A stretch of 64,000 nt of DNA from Bacillus sp. 03113 (GCF_006546985.1 NZ_VATK01000001.1:474920-538919), one strand, 5' to 3'; shown: positions 26,005-37,156, counted from the stretch's first letter. Notes: generated from the sequence alone by a model not told the origin. Made by a program: numbers and translations.

Positions 26005-27213
26005 ATGAACATTGGTTATGTAATATTCTGTGAAAGTATATTCGATGCTATATTAAAAACTCAAGTTATTAATTTATTAAAACAAATGAGTAAGAAGAGT
26101 AATCATAGATTCAGTATATATTGGTTTTGTCCAATTAAAAATTACATAACTAGAAGGAATGAAATAATAAATTTAACGGAAGAACTATCAGAATTTAATA
26201 TAAAATTAAAGGTTGTTCCTATAGTATATTTGACTCGTTGGTTCAATGTAAAGATAGTTCATATCCCACTTGTGTATCAGATGTTGATACCTTTAATTTA
26301 TTTTATAAAAAAAGATAAGATTGATGTGTTTCATGTAAGGTCGTATCCAGGAGCTATCCCTTTTACTTTATTAAAAAGAGCTTTTAATAAAGTAAATTTT
26401 ATATTAGATACAAGATCTGATTTTGTAGAAGAAAATAGTTTATTTCACTGGAAAAATAATAGAGTAACTATAAATTATTGGATGAAAAAAGAAAAAAAAT
26501 TATATGAAACTTCTGACAAAATAATAGCAATTTCGGAAAATTTTGCAAATCAAAAGTTAGCTGATTTTAAATCAAAAACCTACATAATACCAAACAATGT
26601 TACCTTAGACAATAATAAATTGGACTTAGAATTTAGAAATGAGTTTAGAAAAGAAAAAAATTTAGTAGGTAAAATTGTTTATTGTTATCTTGGTAGTTTA
26701 GGAAATGGATGGAATCAACTTGAAACATATATGAAGTTTTTTAAAGAAAATAAACAACTAATGACTAATTTTCATTTCCTTCTGTTAACTCCAAAAGTAA
26801 ATAAAATTCAAAATGAATTAAAAAATTATGATATTTCAGAAAGTAATTACACGGTAAAAAGTGTTCCAAATAATGAAGTTGTGAAATATTTGACCGTAGC
26901 TGATTTTGGTCTTCAATTTATGACTCATAAAGATAGTAGGATAGGTATTAAAGTAGTAGAATATCTTACAGCAGGATTACCAGTTATAGTTAATGAAAAT
27001 GTGGGTGGAGCAGCTTCGATAATTAATAAAAACTCTTTAGGAATTGTTCTTAATAATGAAACTTTGCCTGAAAGTGAACTAACAAATATTATTAATAATT
27101 ATAATGAGACTTCTAGTAAATGTAAAACATTTGCAAAAGAAAATTTTTCAACTGAAGTAGTAGCAAGTAAGTACTTAGATGTATATCAGTCAATAATAAA
27201 AGAGGTAAACTAA
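26005..27213 (+). CDS. Glycosyltransferase family 4 protein
   Basis: A 402-residue GT-B type transferase. The N-terminal half (MNIGYVIFCESIFDAILKTQ, DVFHVRSYPGAIPF) is the acceptor domain, with KIIAISENFANQKLADFKS at the domain junction. The donor half contains IVYCYLGSLGNGWNQLETYM and IGIKVVEYLTAGLPVIVNEN, the GT4 E-x7-E region. It uses a nucleotide sugar to extend the lipid-linked repeat unit; donor and linkage cannot be told. Very AT-rich like its neighbours, suggesting lateral origin of this block. Confidence 0.85.
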   Translation: MNIGYVIFCESIFDAILKTQVINLLKQMSKKSNHRFSIYWFCPIKNYITRRNEIINLTEELSEFNIKLKVVPIVYLTRWFNVKIVHIPLVYQMLIPLIYFIKKDKIDVFHVRSYPGAIPFTLLKRAFNKVNFILDTRSDFVEENSLFHWKNNRVTINYWMKKEKKLYETSDKIIAISENFANQKLADFKSKTYIIPNNVTLDNNKLDLEFRNEFRKEKNLVGKIVYCYLGSLGNGWNQLETYMKFFKENKQLMTNFHFLLLTPKVNKIQNELKNYDISESNYTVKSVPNNEVVKYLTVADFGLQFMTHKDSRIGIKVVEYLTAGLPVIVNENVGGAASIINKNSLGIVLNNETLPESELTNIINNYNETSSKCKTFAKENFSTEVVASKYLDVYQSIIKEVN

Positions 27214-27316
27214 TGTAAAGATAGTTTAATAAATTAACAGTTAGTCTTTGAAATTAGTAGTATTAAATTACTATTTCTTAAGAATTTGTTGTTAATAAGT
27301 TTATGGAGTGAAAATA

Positions 27317-28756
27317 GTGAATCTTAATAATGAATTAAAGAGTGGGATAATAATTAGTGCAATTGGAAAGTATTCCAATTATATTATTCAATTTGTACTA
27401 TTGGCGATCTTGTCAAGATTATTAACTCCTGATGATTTTGGTATAGTTGCTATTGTTAATGTATTCTTAATTTTTTTTACAATGCTGATTGATTTGGGGA
27501 TTGGACCCGCTGTTATACAAAATAAAGAATTAACTGATAAACAAGTAAATGGAATATTTAGTTTTACAGTGTTGCTTTCGATTCTATTCAGTGTTCTATT
27601 TGCTCTAATGTCGGAGCCGATCGCAAAGTTTTACAATAATGATCAATTGGTGGGCGTTTGTTTAGTAATGGCAGTAGCACTATTATCTAGTGGATTAAAT
27701 ATGGTACCTCAATCAATTTTATTAAGGCAAAAAAAATTTTTAGATGTGAATTTTGCACAGATTCTTTCAAGTATAATTTCAGGTGTTGTTGGTACAATTT
27801 TAGCATTACTTGATTTTAGTTATTATGCACTAGTTATTAGTGCAATTGTGAAAAACATAATGTTATTTATTATTATGTTCCCAAGAACAAAACTGAAATT
27901 AACCAAAAATATTTTAAAAAAAGATTTGAACTTAATATATTCTTTTTCAAGAAATCAATTTCTTTTTAATTTTATTAATTACTTTTCTAGGAATTTAGAT
28001 AATATATTAATTGGAAAATTTATATCTACAAAAGCATTGGCATTATACGATAAGGCTTATATATTATCTTTATATCCTAATCAAATTTTAACTAATGTAA
28101 TAACACCTGTTATTCAACCTATTATGTCAGAGTATGAAGATCGAAAAGACATAATAAAAAAAACATACCTTTTATTATCAAGATTATTAGCATTTATTGG
28201 TATGCCACTTACTGTGTTTTTATTCTTTTCCTCAAAAGAAGTAATTTTTATCCTTTTTGGCTCTCAATGGGAAGGAAGTGTAGCAACATTTCAAATTTTA
28301 GCACTCTCCATTTGGATTCAAATGATTTTAAGTAGTACGGGTTCAATTTTTCAATCTGCTAACCGTACAGATTTATTATTAATAAGTGGTTTATTATCTG
28401 CATTTTTGAATATTATTAGTATTATTGTTGGCGTTTGGTCAGGTAAGATAGAAAATGTTGCTCTTTTACTACTTATTGCTTTTTTCCTTAATTTTATTCA
28501 GGCAAACTATTTATTAATGATAAAAGTGTTTCAATCAAGACAAATAGAATTTTATAAAATTTTACTTGATCCATTAATTATTTCTAGTTTTATTCTTGCT
28601 TCATTATTGTTTATAAAATTTTTATTTGGGCATTGGTCTATGTTAATTTTATTTGTTGTTAAAGCTTTAGTTAGTTTAATAGTTTTTTTGATAGGAATGA
28701 AAGTAACAGGAAATATAGATATTGTAAAAAAAATTTTGAAAAAACAAATAAAATAA
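27317..28756 (+). CDS. Polysaccharide flippase, Wzx/TuaB-like
   Basis: A 479-residue membrane protein with about twelve helices of the MOP superfamily. The N-terminal signature AILSRLLTPDDFGIVAIVNV and LIDLGIGPAVIQNKELTD place it with WzxC/TuaB-type oligosaccharide flippases. It moves the finished lipid-linked repeat unit across the membrane for the Wzy polymerase encoded at 41.7 kb. GTG 27317 is chosen because GGAG lies eight bases upstream; an earlier GTG at 27308 overlaps that site. Confidence 0.88.
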   Translation: MNLNNELKSGIIISAIGKYSNYIIQFVLLAILSRLLTPDDFGIVAIVNVFLIFFTMLIDLGIGPAVIQNKELTDKQVNGIFSFTVLLSILFSVLFALMSEPIAKFYNNDQLVGVCLVMAVALLSSGLNMVPQSILLRQKKFLDVNFAQILSSIISGVVGTILALLDFSYYALVISAIVKNIMLFIIMFPRTKLKLTKNILKKDLNLIYSFSRNQFLFNFINYFSRNLDNILIGKFISTKALALYDKAYILSLYPNQILTNVITPVIQPIMSEYEDRKDIIKKTYLLLSRLLAFIGMPLTVFLFFSSKEVIFILFGSQWEGSVATFQILALSIWIQMILSSTGSIFQSANRTDLLLISGLLSAFLNIISIIVGVWSGKIENVALLLLIAFFLNFIQANYLLMIKVFQSRQIEFYKILLDPLIISSFILASLLFIKFLFGHWSMLILFVVKALVSLIVFLIGMKVTGNIDIVKKILKKQIK

Positions 28757-29045
28757 ATGACTAATCTTCTATCTCCTAGTTTAAGGTATTCACATAATGG
28801 AATTTCATGTTTAAAAATGGTTTTCTCTTTTTATTAAATAACTATCTTTTGTATCATAAATCCAATTTGCTAAATGATTGTTTATCTCTTACTTTGGAAG
28901 GTTAAGACATTATTAATTGGAAATTGGGTACCTTATTATTACTACACAATTCATATTAGATAACAGTCAATTTCAAAAATACTTTGACTAGAATAAGTTC
29001 ATGAAGATAGTATGGCAAATTTTAATTATAAAGGAGTAGAAGATA

Positions 29046-30191
29046 TTGGATGTTTGTATTATAAACGAGGCTTTTAATATGGGTGGAGTAGAAAGAGTAG
29101 TAATAGAGATGGCCAACTATATGAAGAGAAAGGGAAATAAAGTTTCATTAGTTGATTTTTCAGGAGTAAATTCTTTTTACTATGAAGTGGAGAAGGGTAT
29201 CAAAATACCTCATGTTATTCGCCCAATAAATTTCAAAAGAAAATTGATAAAAAGAGCTTTATATTTTAAATACAAAGTTAACAAAAACTCACTCAATATA
29301 TTTCAAATGTTTAAAGAACAAACTGAAGATTTAATTGAGTACCTAAGTAATAGTAAACACGAGATCCTCATATTGTGTCAAGGAGTTTTAACTGCTCTAA
29401 TTCCAATATTAAAAAAAAGGGTTCCTAATATAAAAATTGTTGCTTGGCAGCATAACGACTTTGATGTCTATACTTCTAAATATTATAAAGAGTTTATACT
29501 TGATTATAAGTTAGGGGTAGAAAAAGCAGACTTAGTTGTTTGCTTAACAGCTAATGATTTAGAAAAATTTAAAAAATTAAATACAAAATCATGTTTTATT
29601 TATAATCCATTAACTATTTCAGATCCACAAATAAGTACTTTAAATCATAAGAATATTATTTTTGTAGGACGTTTATTAATTCAGCAAAAAGGACTTGATT
29701 TTTTAATTAAAATTGGGCATGAGTTAGAAAATGGTTGGAGAATATTAGTGGCAGGGGAGGGTCTAGATAAAGAGAAATTTAGAAATATGATTTCAGAAAA
29801 TGAATTAGAAGAAAAAATTATTTTAAAGGGATCTTTAAAAAGTAAGGAATTAGGTAAATTTTACTCATCAGGATCAATATTTATTTCAACTTCAAGGTGG
29901 GAAGGTTTTGGTCTGGTCATTACAGAAGCAATGGCTTGTGGATTACCAATAATTAGTTTTAGTAATAGTGGACCTAAAGAGATTTTGAATAATGGGACTT
30001 ATGGAATTCTTATTAATGATTATGATATTAACCAATTTATTGATAAATTAAAAAATTTAATAATAAAAAAAGAAAGCAGAGAATACTTCCAGAGTTTGAG
30101 TCTTGAAAGAGTAAAAGATTTTAAGATGGATGTAATAATAAGGGAATGGGAGACTAATTTAAATAAACTATTAAAAAGTACCTACTCTTAA
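29046..30191 (+). CDS. Glycosyltransferase family 4 protein
   Basis: A 381-residue GT4 enzyme: acceptor-side INEAFNMGGVERVVIEMANY, then NIIFVGRLLIQQKGLDFLIK, FISTSRWEGFGLVITEAMAC and GLPIISFSNSGPKEIL, the classic donor-binding EGFG motif. TTG start behind AAGGAG. It probably adds one sugar of the repeat unit. Gaps of about 290 and 260 non-coding bases on either side are unusually loose for a polysaccharide operon. Confidence 0.87.
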   Translation: MDVCIINEAFNMGGVERVVIEMANYMKRKGNKVSLVDFSGVNSFYYEVEKGIKIPHVIRPINFKRKLIKRALYFKYKVNKNSLNIFQMFKEQTEDLIEYLSNSKHEILILCQGVLTALIPILKKRVPNIKIVAWQHNDFDVYTSKYYKEFILDYKLGVEKADLVVCLTANDLEKFKKLNTKSCFIYNPLTISDPQISTLNHKNIIFVGRLLIQQKGLDFLIKIGHELENGWRILVAGEGLDKEKFRNMISENELEEKIILKGSLKSKELGKFYSSGSIFISTSRWEGFGLVITEAMACGLPIISFSNSGPKEILNNGTYGILINDYDINQFIDKLKNLIIKKESREYFQSLSLERVKDFKMDVIIREWETNLNKLLKSTYS

Positions 30192-30453
30192 TTAAATAAT
30201 TATTTTTATATCATATAAGATAGGTTAAACAACATATAAATTCTACTCTATTTAATAGATTGGTCAGTATATGAAAATTGAAGTAATAACTAAAAAAACA
30301 AACTTATATTCTTTATTTCTAGAAATAAAGAATCCAGTATTTATTATTATATATTTACAAAATAGGTAAAGTTGTGGAATTAAAGGGAAAATAGATTGAT
30401 TAATATATTAAAATTCATTTTGAAATTTTATTGCACATGAGGAGCTGTTAGTT

Positions 30454-31332
30454 GTGAAAGGAATAGTTTTAGCCGGTGGTAGTGGAACTCGCTTATACCC
30501 ATTAACGATGGTTACAAGTAAGCAATTATTACCAATTTATGATAAGCCTATGATTTTCTATCCTTTGTCTACACTAATGCTAGCTGGAATTAGAGACATA
30601 CTAATTATATCAACTCCAGAGGATACTCCACGTTTTGAAGCATTATTAGGTGACGGATCTCATTATGGCATTAACCTCGAGTATAAGGTTCAGCCAAGCC
30701 CGGATGGGTTAGCCCAAGCCTTTATTATTGGTGAAGAATTTATTGGTGATGATTCAGTAGCAATGATATTAGGTGATAATATCTATTATGGCAGTGGTAT
30801 GCGAAAAATTCTTCAAAGAGCAGCTCAAAAAGAAAGTGGAGCTACAGTGTTTGGCTATCATGTACAGGATCCTGAAAGATTTGGTGTAGTTGAATTTGAT
30901 GAAAATGGAAAAGTATTAAGTGTTGAAGAGAAACCAAAAGAACCTAAATCAAATTATGCTATAACAGGTTTATATTTCTATGACAATCGAGTTGTTAATA
31001 TCGCTAAGAATATTGAACCTTCTGATCGAGGGGAGCTTGAAATTACATCTGTAAATGAAACCTATTTAGGATTAGGTGAGCTAAACGTTGAACTCCTCGG
31101 AAGAGGATTTACTTGGCTTGATACCGGTACACACAAAAGTTTGGTAGATGCTACCAATTTTGTTAGCACTCTTGAAGAACATCAAGGAATTAAGATAGCT
31201 GCATTAGAAGAAATTGCTTTTATAAATGGCTGGATTGAAAAAGAGCAGCTAATAGACTCTGGGAAGTTATTTGCTAAAACTGGGTATGGGCAATATTTAT
31301 TGAAAGTGGCAAATGGAGATATTAAATACTAG
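30454..31332 (+). CDS. rmlA: Glucose-1-phosphate thymidylyltransferase
   Basis: A 292-residue enzyme with [48 protein letters not shown] and FTWLDTGTH, all diagnostic of RmlA/RfbA. It makes dTDP-glucose, first step of dTDP-L-rhamnose synthesis. GTG start after GAGGAG. It heads a compact four-gene set in the order rmlA, rmlC, rmlD, rmlB. Confidence 0.96.
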   Translation: MKGIVLAGGSGTRLYPLTMVTSKQLLPIYDKPMIFYPLSTLMLAGIRDILIISTPEDTPRFEALLGDGSHYGINLEYKVQPSPDGLAQAFIIGEEFIGDDSVAMILGDNIYYGSGMRKILQRAAQKESGATVFGYHVQDPERFGVVEFDENGKVLSVEEKPKEPKSNYAITGLYFYDNRVVNIAKNIEPSDRGELEITSVNETYLGLGELNVELLGRGFTWLDTGTHKSLVDATNFVSTLEEHQGIKIAALEEIAFINGWIEKEQLIDSGKLFAKTGYGQYLLKVANGDIKY

Positions 31333-31352
31333 TTTAAGAGAAGGTGCAAATA

Positions 31353-31913
31353 GTGGAAGTAATTGAAACGAACTTGCAGGGTGTAAAAGTGATTGAACCA
31401 AAAGTGTTTGGTGATCATAGAGGTTGGTTTATGGAAACATACAGTGAAAAACAATTTCAACAGTCAGGAATTAATCAAATTTTTGTTCAAGACAATCAAT
31501 CTTTTTCTTCCCAAAAAGGTACATTACGTGGATTACACTATCAATTAGATCCAAAAGCGCAATCGAAGCTTGTCCGCTGTACAAAGGGTGCGATATTTGA
31601 TGTAGCGGTAGATATTAGAAAAGGAAGTCCTACATACGGAAAGTGGTTTGGGATTGAGTTGAGTGCAGAGAATAAAAAGCAATTACTAATCCCAAGAGGC
31701 TTTGCCCATGGGTTTATGACTTTAACGGATGATGTTGAGGTTCAATATAAGGTAGATGAGCTTTACGCACCTGAATGTGATCGGGGTATCATTTGGAATG
31801 ACCCAGCAATTGGTATTGAATGGCCTATGGAAATTATACCTGTTTTATCAGCAAAGGATGAAAAAGCACCTACTTTAGAAGAGGCAGAACATAACTTTTT
31901 CTATGAGGAGTAA
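31353..31913 (+). CDS. rmlC: dTDP-4-dehydrorhamnose 3,5-epimerase
   Basis: A 186-residue cupin-type epimerase: FGDHRGWFMETYSEKQF, FVQDNQSFSSQKGTLRGLHY (catalytic histidine region), LVRCTKGAIFDVAVDIRKGS and LIPRGFAHGF. GTG at 31353 lies six bases after AAGGTG and gives the expected MEVIET start; the earlier GTG at 31344 belongs to the binding site. Confidence 0.95.
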   Translation: MEVIETNLQGVKVIEPKVFGDHRGWFMETYSEKQFQQSGINQIFVQDNQSFSSQKGTLRGLHYQLDPKAQSKLVRCTKGAIFDVAVDIRKGSPTYGKWFGIELSAENKKQLLIPRGFAHGFMTLTDDVEVQYKVDELYAPECDRGIIWNDPAIGIEWPMEIIPVLSAKDEKAPTLEEAEHNFFYEE

Positions 31914-31917
31914 TGAA

Positions 31918-32766
31918 ATGAAAATATTAGTGACAGGCTATTCAGGACAGCTGGGATTTGATGTCGTTCGTGAAGGATTAAGTCGTGGATTAAACATGGT
32001 AAGTAGTAAAGATTTAGATATAACTAAAGAGCAAGATGTTTACCATTTAGTTCATGAGATAAAACCAGATGCCATCATCCATTGTGCAGCATATACGGCA
32101 GTTGACAAAGCAGAAGATGATCAGGAAAACTGTTGGAATGTTAATGTAGAAGGAACAAAATACTTAGTTAATGCAGCAAAGGAATTAAATGCAAAATTCA
32201 TGTATATAAGTACAGACTATGTATTTGATGGAAAAGGTGAAGCTCCATTTATTGAAACTGATCCATCTGGTCCTATAGGCTACTACGGATTAACAAAATA
32301 TGAGGGTGAAAAACTGGTACAGTCTCTCTTAGAGGAATGGTTTATTGTTAGAATTTCATGGGTGTTCGGAATTAATGGGAATAATTTCATAAAAACTATG
32401 CTTCGATTAGCTGAAAACCGTACTGAGCTGAATGTTGTAGGAGATCAATATGGTTCTCCAACCTATACTTACGATCTCTCTAGATTATTAATTGATATGA
32501 TAAAGAGCAAGAAATATGGTATTTACCATGCCTCGAATGAAGGGTTCTGCAATTGGGCGCAATTTACAGAAGAAATATTTAAACAAGCAAATAAAAATGT
32601 GACGGTGCACTCCATTACATCTGAAGAATATCCGACACGAGCAGTTAGACCGAAAAACTCACGAATGTCTAAACAAAAGCTTGTTGAACAAGGTTTTGTA
32701 CCACTTCCAAATTGGCAAGACTCACTTAAACATTATTTAAATGAATTAAAACAAGAGGTGAAATAA
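31918..32766 (+). CDS. rmlD: dTDP-4-dehydrorhamnose reductase
   Basis: A 282-residue short-chain reductase: KILVTGYSGQLGFDVV (NADPH loop), CAAYTAVDKAEDD, YISTDYVFDG and YYGLTKYEGE (YxxxK). It performs the last step to dTDP-rhamnose. ATG at 31918 follows GAGGAG; an ATG five codons earlier sits inside the end of rmlC and is less likely. Directly followed by rmlB with no gap. Confidence 0.95.
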   Translation: MKILVTGYSGQLGFDVVREGLSRGLNMVSSKDLDITKEQDVYHLVHEIKPDAIIHCAAYTAVDKAEDDQENCWNVNVEGTKYLVNAAKELNAKFMYISTDYVFDGKGEAPFIETDPSGPIGYYGLTKYEGEKLVQSLLEEWFIVRISWVFGINGNNFIKTMLRLAENRTELNVVGDQYGSPTYTYDLSRLLIDMIKSKKYGIYHASNEGFCNWAQFTEEIFKQANKNVTVHSITSEEYPTRAVRPKNSRMSKQKLVEQGFVPLPNWQDSLKHYLNELKQEVK

Positions 32767-33792
32767 ATGACTAAGAAAAAGATTCTTGTAACAGGTGGAG
32801 CGGGATTTATTGGCGGAAACTTTGTCCAATATATGGTTAATAAATATCCTCAATATGATATATATAACTTAGATTTATTAACTTATGCAGGAGATTTAAC
32901 AAAACATAAAGAGATTGAAAAAGCAGACAATTATCATTTCATTAAAGCAGATATAGCAGATCGAGATGCAATATTCACTTTGTTTGAGAAAGAAAACTTT
33001 GATTATGTTGCCCATTTTGCAGCTGAAAGTCATGTAGACCGATCCATTACCGATCCAGAATCTTTTGTACGTACGAATGTTCTAGGTACTCAAGTTTTAT
33101 TAGATGCGGCAAAAGCTAATGGTATTACGAAATTTGTTCATGTTTCCACAGATGAAGTCTATGGAGAATTAGATTTTGATCTAACCACTTTTTTCACAGA
33201 AGAAACACCACTTCAACCTAATAGTCCCTACAGTGCAAGTAAAGCATCTTCCGATTTAATAGTCCGTGCGTACCATGAAACATTTGGATTACCAATAAAT
33301 ATTACTCGTTGCTCCAATAATTATGGTCCTTACCATTTTCCTGAAAAGTTAATCCCATTGACCATTTCTCGAGTACTTAATGATCAAAAAGTTCCTGTTT
33401 ATGGTGATGGAAAAAATATTCGTGATTGGTTACATGTATTAGACCATTGTGCTGCAATTGATTTGGTTCTACATGAAGGACAAATTGGTGAAGTTTATAA
33501 TGTTGGGGGACATAATGAAAGAACAAATCTAGAAGTAGTAAAAACGATTATAAAAACACTAGATAAATCAGAAGATTTGATAGAGTATGTAACAGATCGT
33601 TTAGGCCACGATAAACGCTATGCTATTGATCCTACTAAAATGGAAAAATTAGGTTGGAAACCAACGTATACTTTTGAAACAGGAATTGCCCAAACTATTC
33701 AATGGTATCTTGATAATAAAGAATGGTGGGAAAGAATTATTAGTGGGGAATATCAAAGTTATTTTGAAAAACAATATTCATTGAAGATATAG
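32767..33792 (+). CDS. rmlB: dTDP-glucose 4,6-dehydratase
   Basis: A 341-residue extended short-chain dehydratase: ILVTGGAGFIGGNFVQYM, HFAAESHVDRSI, STDEVYGEL, YSASKASSDL (YxxxK), TRCSNNYGPYHFPEKLIPL and IRDWLHVLDH. It is the second step of dTDP-rhamnose synthesis. ATG directly after the rmlD stop with AAGAGGTG upstream. A decayed copy of its 3' end is found at 38601-38682. Confidence 0.96.
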   Translation: MTKKKILVTGGAGFIGGNFVQYMVNKYPQYDIYNLDLLTYAGDLTKHKEIEKADNYHFIKADIADRDAIFTLFEKENFDYVAHFAAESHVDRSITDPESFVRTNVLGTQVLLDAAKANGITKFVHVSTDEVYGELDFDLTTFFTEETPLQPNSPYSASKASSDLIVRAYHETFGLPINITRCSNNYGPYHFPEKLIPLTISRVLNDQKVPVYGDGKNIRDWLHVLDHCAAIDLVLHEGQIGEVYNVGGHNERTNLEVVKTIIKTLDKSEDLIEYVTDRLGHDKRYAIDPTKMEKLGWKPTYTFETGIAQTIQWYLDNKEWWERIISGEYQSYFEKQYSLKI

Positions 33793-33903
33793 AAGGTATA
33801 TATATCAAAATAAATAAAATATACATCATTCTAATATTAAAATTATAATAATAATAAAATATCAGAAGTCGTAAAGATATTTTATAGGTGGGAATGTGAA
33901 TAG

Positions 33904-34818
33904 ATGGAGACTAATCAAAAAACTGCAATTATATTATTAAATTGGAATGCATATCAAGATACATTTGAGTGTTTGAAATCACTAGAATTATTAAATTACT
34001 CTTCTTTCCATATCTTTTTAGTTGATAATGATTCTCAAGATGATTCATTTGATTTATTAAAGGAAGATTATAGAGCTGGTATTTTTGATTTGAATATATC
34101 ATTTATTCAATCTGGAAGTAATTTAGGTTTTGCTGGTGGCAATAATGTAGGTATTAAAGCGGCTATTGAAAGAGGCTTTGAATACTTCTGGCTACTCAAT
34201 AATGATACTATCGTAGAAAAAAACGCATTAGACCCACTTATTGCTAAGATGGAGCAAGATAATTCTATTGGTATAGTTGGTTCTAAAATATTCTTTCATG
34301 GAAGTAATAAGATTTGGTTTGCAGGTGGTGAAATAAATAAGAAAACTGGTTTAATAAAGCATCTAGGTATTGGTGAAGATGATGATGAAAAGTATAATAA
34401 ATCTATTGAAGTAGATTATATAACTGGATGTAGTTTATTAATAAAAAGAGACGTAATTCAAAATGTTGGTGTAATGAAAGAAGAGTTCTTTCTATACTTT
34501 GAAGAGACGGATTGGAATATTCGAGTAAAGAACAATGGTTACAAAATTTTTTATGTTCCTGAATCAATAATTTGGCATAAAGTTTCACAATCTACTTTAA
34601 AAGGCGAAAAATTTAGTCCGATAGTATTTTACTATACTATTAGAAATAACATATATTTAATTAATAACTATTTTAGGAAAGGCACACTTACTTTTTTCTT
34701 GTTTTTTTCATTAATAAGAATATTAAAAAATATTATTTTTAATAAATCTATAATACCAGCTCAATATGGATTTCGAGCGATGAAGGATGGATTGGCAAAT
34801 AGGATGGGGAAATTGTAG
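33904..34818 (+). CDS. Family 2 glycosyltransferase, rhamnosyltransferase-like
   Basis: 304 residues of GT-A fold: IILLNWNAYQDTFECLKSL, HIFLVDNDSQDDS, SNLGFAGGNNVGIKAA, FWLLNNDTIVEKN (metal-binding DxD position), VDYITGCSLLIKRDVI and FFLYFEETDWNIR. This pattern is typical of rhamnosyltransferases such as WsaE/RfbF types, and the gene lies directly after rmlB. The C-terminal 60 residues are hydrophobic/basic and probably membrane associated. Confidence 0.85.
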   Translation: METNQKTAIILLNWNAYQDTFECLKSLELLNYSSFHIFLVDNDSQDDSFDLLKEDYRAGIFDLNISFIQSGSNLGFAGGNNVGIKAAIERGFEYFWLLNNDTIVEKNALDPLIAKMEQDNSIGIVGSKIFFHGSNKIWFAGGEINKKTGLIKHLGIGEDDDEKYNKSIEVDYITGCSLLIKRDVIQNVGVMKEEFFLYFEETDWNIRVKNNGYKIFYVPESIIWHKVSQSTLKGEKFSPIVFYYTIRNNIYLINNYFRKGTLTFFLFFSLIRILKNIIFNKSIIPAQYGFRAMKDGLANRMGKL

Positions 34819-34973
34819 TTCATTTTTCTAAAATTGCCCCTTGCTCAATAAGTACAAAGTTAGCTAAACATTAAAAATTCTAATCTTTTGCTTTCAAACT
34901 TCAATATTAACTTTTGTTAATTACTTTAACATTTTCTATATGAATTTATCTTTCTTTCAAAGGAGTAATAGGA

Positions 34974-36032
34974 ATGGAAGTATTCATCAATGGTCGTTTT
35001 TTAACGCAGAGATTGACAGGGGTACAAAGATTTGCTAATGAAATAATAAAACGTCTTGATCAACAAACAAATATTAAATTTACAATACTAGTTCCAGCTG
35101 ATTTTCAAGAAAAATCTTATTTTAAAAATATTAAAATAAAAAAAATAGGGAATCTTAATGGTCAAAAATGGGAACAAATAGATTTATTGTTGTATGTGAG
35201 AAATAAACCTTTGATTAATTTTTGCAACACTGGTCCAATATTAAAAAGAAATCAGATTGTAGTTCTTCACGATACAGCTGTGTATTCTTCTCCCCAAGGT
35301 TTTTCTCTATTATTTAAAGTATGGTATAAAATTATGTTTTTCTTTTTTAAGCAATTTACTAAAAAAATATTAACAATTTCCCAGTTTTCAAAAAATGAGT
35401 TAATAAAACATTTAAATATTAATCCTAAAAAACTTGAGCTGATTTCTGAGGGGAAGGAGCATTTTGAAAGTATAAAAGAAGATCAGACTATTTTAGAAAA
35501 ATTTAATTTAGCTAAGGGAAAATATATACTAGCTGTTAGCAGTATGCATCCAAATAAGAATTTTATAGCATTAGTTGATGCTATGAAATATCTGAAAAAC
35601 GAAGATTTTGAAATAGTGATTGCTGGTGGAACAAATTTGAAAGTATTCAATAGTGTAAAAATAGAAAATGAAAATATTAAACAACTTGGTTATGTCACAG
35701 ACGAAGAATTAAAAGCTCTCTATATAAATGCAGGTTGCTTTGTTTTCCCATCAATTTATGAAGGGTTTGGACTGCCTCCGTTGGAAGCGATGTCTACAGG
35801 ATGTCCAGTGATAGTTTCAAATTTTGGACCAATGCCTGAAGTATCTGGTGAAGCTGCTATCTATTTTGATCCTAAATCCCCCGATGAATTAGCTGAAAAA
35901 ATTATTTATGTTATGAATAATGATCAAGTAAAAAAAGAATTAAAAATAAAAGGGTTAGAGCAAGCAAAAAAATTTTCCTGGCAAACTTCTGCTGATCAGT
36001 TATTAAAATATACAAAATCTCTCAAGGGATAG
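34974..36032 (+). CDS. Glycosyltransferase family 4 protein, mannosyltransferase-like
   Basis: A 352-residue GT4 enzyme: [20 protein letters not shown] (typical of WbdB/MtfB-like mannosyl- or rhamnosyltransferases), [49 protein letters not shown] and [17 protein letters not shown]-mannose, expected from the manC gene further down, is a plausible donor. ATG 34974 after AAAGGAG. Confidence 0.85.
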   Translation: MEVFINGRFLTQRLTGVQRFANEIIKRLDQQTNIKFTILVPADFQEKSYFKNIKIKKIGNLNGQKWEQIDLLLYVRNKPLINFCNTGPILKRNQIVVLHDTAVYSSPQGFSLLFKVWYKIMFFFFKQFTKKILTISQFSKNELIKHLNINPKKLELISEGKEHFESIKEDQTILEKFNLAKGKYILAVSSMHPNKNFIALVDAMKYLKNEDFEIVIAGGTNLKVFNSVKIENENIKQLGYVTDEELKALYINAGCFVFPSIYEGFGLPPLEAMSTGCPVIVSNFGPMPEVSGEAAIYFDPKSPDELAEKIIYVMNNDQVKKELKIKGLEQAKKFSWQTSADQLLKYTKSLKG

Positions 36033-36068
36033 AATACTGGCTTTGATTAATGGAAGGAGATTTAAACT

Positions 36069-37139
36069 GTGAAAGTAATGCATATTGGGGAATATGTCAG
36101 AGGTGGATTAGCTACATATATAAAAGAAGTAATTAGATATCAGCAGAATTTAAAAGAGATAGACAAAATATACCTAATGCTTAGTGAAACAAATTCAGAT
36201 AAAGATTTTGATCTACCTGCAGAACAATTAATGTTTTATAAATATAAAAGAAATATTAAAAATATTTTTAGTGCAATGAGACAAATTGCACATGAAATTA
36301 ACCGTATTCAACCTGATATAGTGCATATTCATAGTACCTTTGCAGGTCTATTTGTAAGGTTACCACTATTCTTAAAAAGAAAAAAATATAAGGTGGTATA
36401 TTGTTCCCATGGTTGGGCATTTTTAATGGAAATATCTTCTGCTAAGAGAAAAGTTTTTTCATCAATAGAAAGAATTTTGGCTATGAGAACAGATAAGATT
36501 ATAAATATTTCATTACATGAACAAAATGAGTCACTTAGATTAGGATTTTCACAAAAAAAATTACAACTAATAAATAATGGAATTAATACAATTAATCGCA
36601 GTGGAACAATAGAGCTTGACTTAAATTTAAACAAAATAAATTTATTGTTTGTTGGAAGATTTGATAGACAAAAGGGGCTAGACATTTTAATTGAATTTTT
36701 TAAAACGTATCCATCTGATAATGTAAGTTTATATATCATTGGATCCGGTATATTAGAAAATAGTAATTTAGAGATACCTGAAGGTGTTGTTAATATTGGC
36801 TGGATAGACAATGAAAAACTTGATTCGTATTATCAATTATTTGATGCCGTTATTATTCCTTCCAGATGGGAAGGTTTTGGTTTAGTTGCTGTAGAAGCAA
36901 TGAAAAATAAAAAAGCTATCATTGTGAGTGATAGAGGTGCTTTACCTTATTTGGCAAAAGAGGATAATGGATATGTATTTTCTTTAAATGATTTAACTAC
37001 ATTAAAAGAAATATTAAATTCAATAACTAAAGATGATTTAAAAGTAAAAGGAAAAAATGGATATTACTATTATTTAAATAATTTTACTAGTGAAATAATG
37101 AATGAACAAATTATTAATGTTTATAAGAAAATACTTTAG
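36069..37139 (+). CDS. Glycosyltransferase family 4 protein
   Basis: A 356-residue GT4 enzyme: MHIGEYVRGGLATYIKEVIR, VHIHSTFAGLFVRLPLF, NLLFVGRFDRQKGLDILIEF, IIPSRWEGFGLVAVEAMKNK and KAIIVSDRGALPYL. GTG start after GGAAGGAG. It follows the previous glycosyltransferase by 36 bases and precedes manC by 17, so these three genes are co-transcribed. Donor sugar unknown. Confidence 0.87.
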   Translation: MKVMHIGEYVRGGLATYIKEVIRYQQNLKEIDKIYLMLSETNSDKDFDLPAEQLMFYKYKRNIKNIFSAMRQIAHEINRIQPDIVHIHSTFAGLFVRLPLFLKRKKYKVVYCSHGWAFLMEISSAKRKVFSSIERILAMRTDKIINISLHEQNESLRLGFSQKKLQLINNGINTINRSGTIELDLNLNKINLLFVGRFDRQKGLDILIEFFKTYPSDNVSLYIIGSGILENSNLEIPEGVVNIGWIDNEKLDSYYQLFDAVIIPSRWEGFGLVAVEAMKNKKAIIVSDRGALPYLAKEDNGYVFSLNDLTTLKEILNSITKDDLKVKGKNGYYYYLNNFTSEIMNEQIINVYKKIL

Positions 37140-37156
37140 CTAAGGTGGGTGGAACA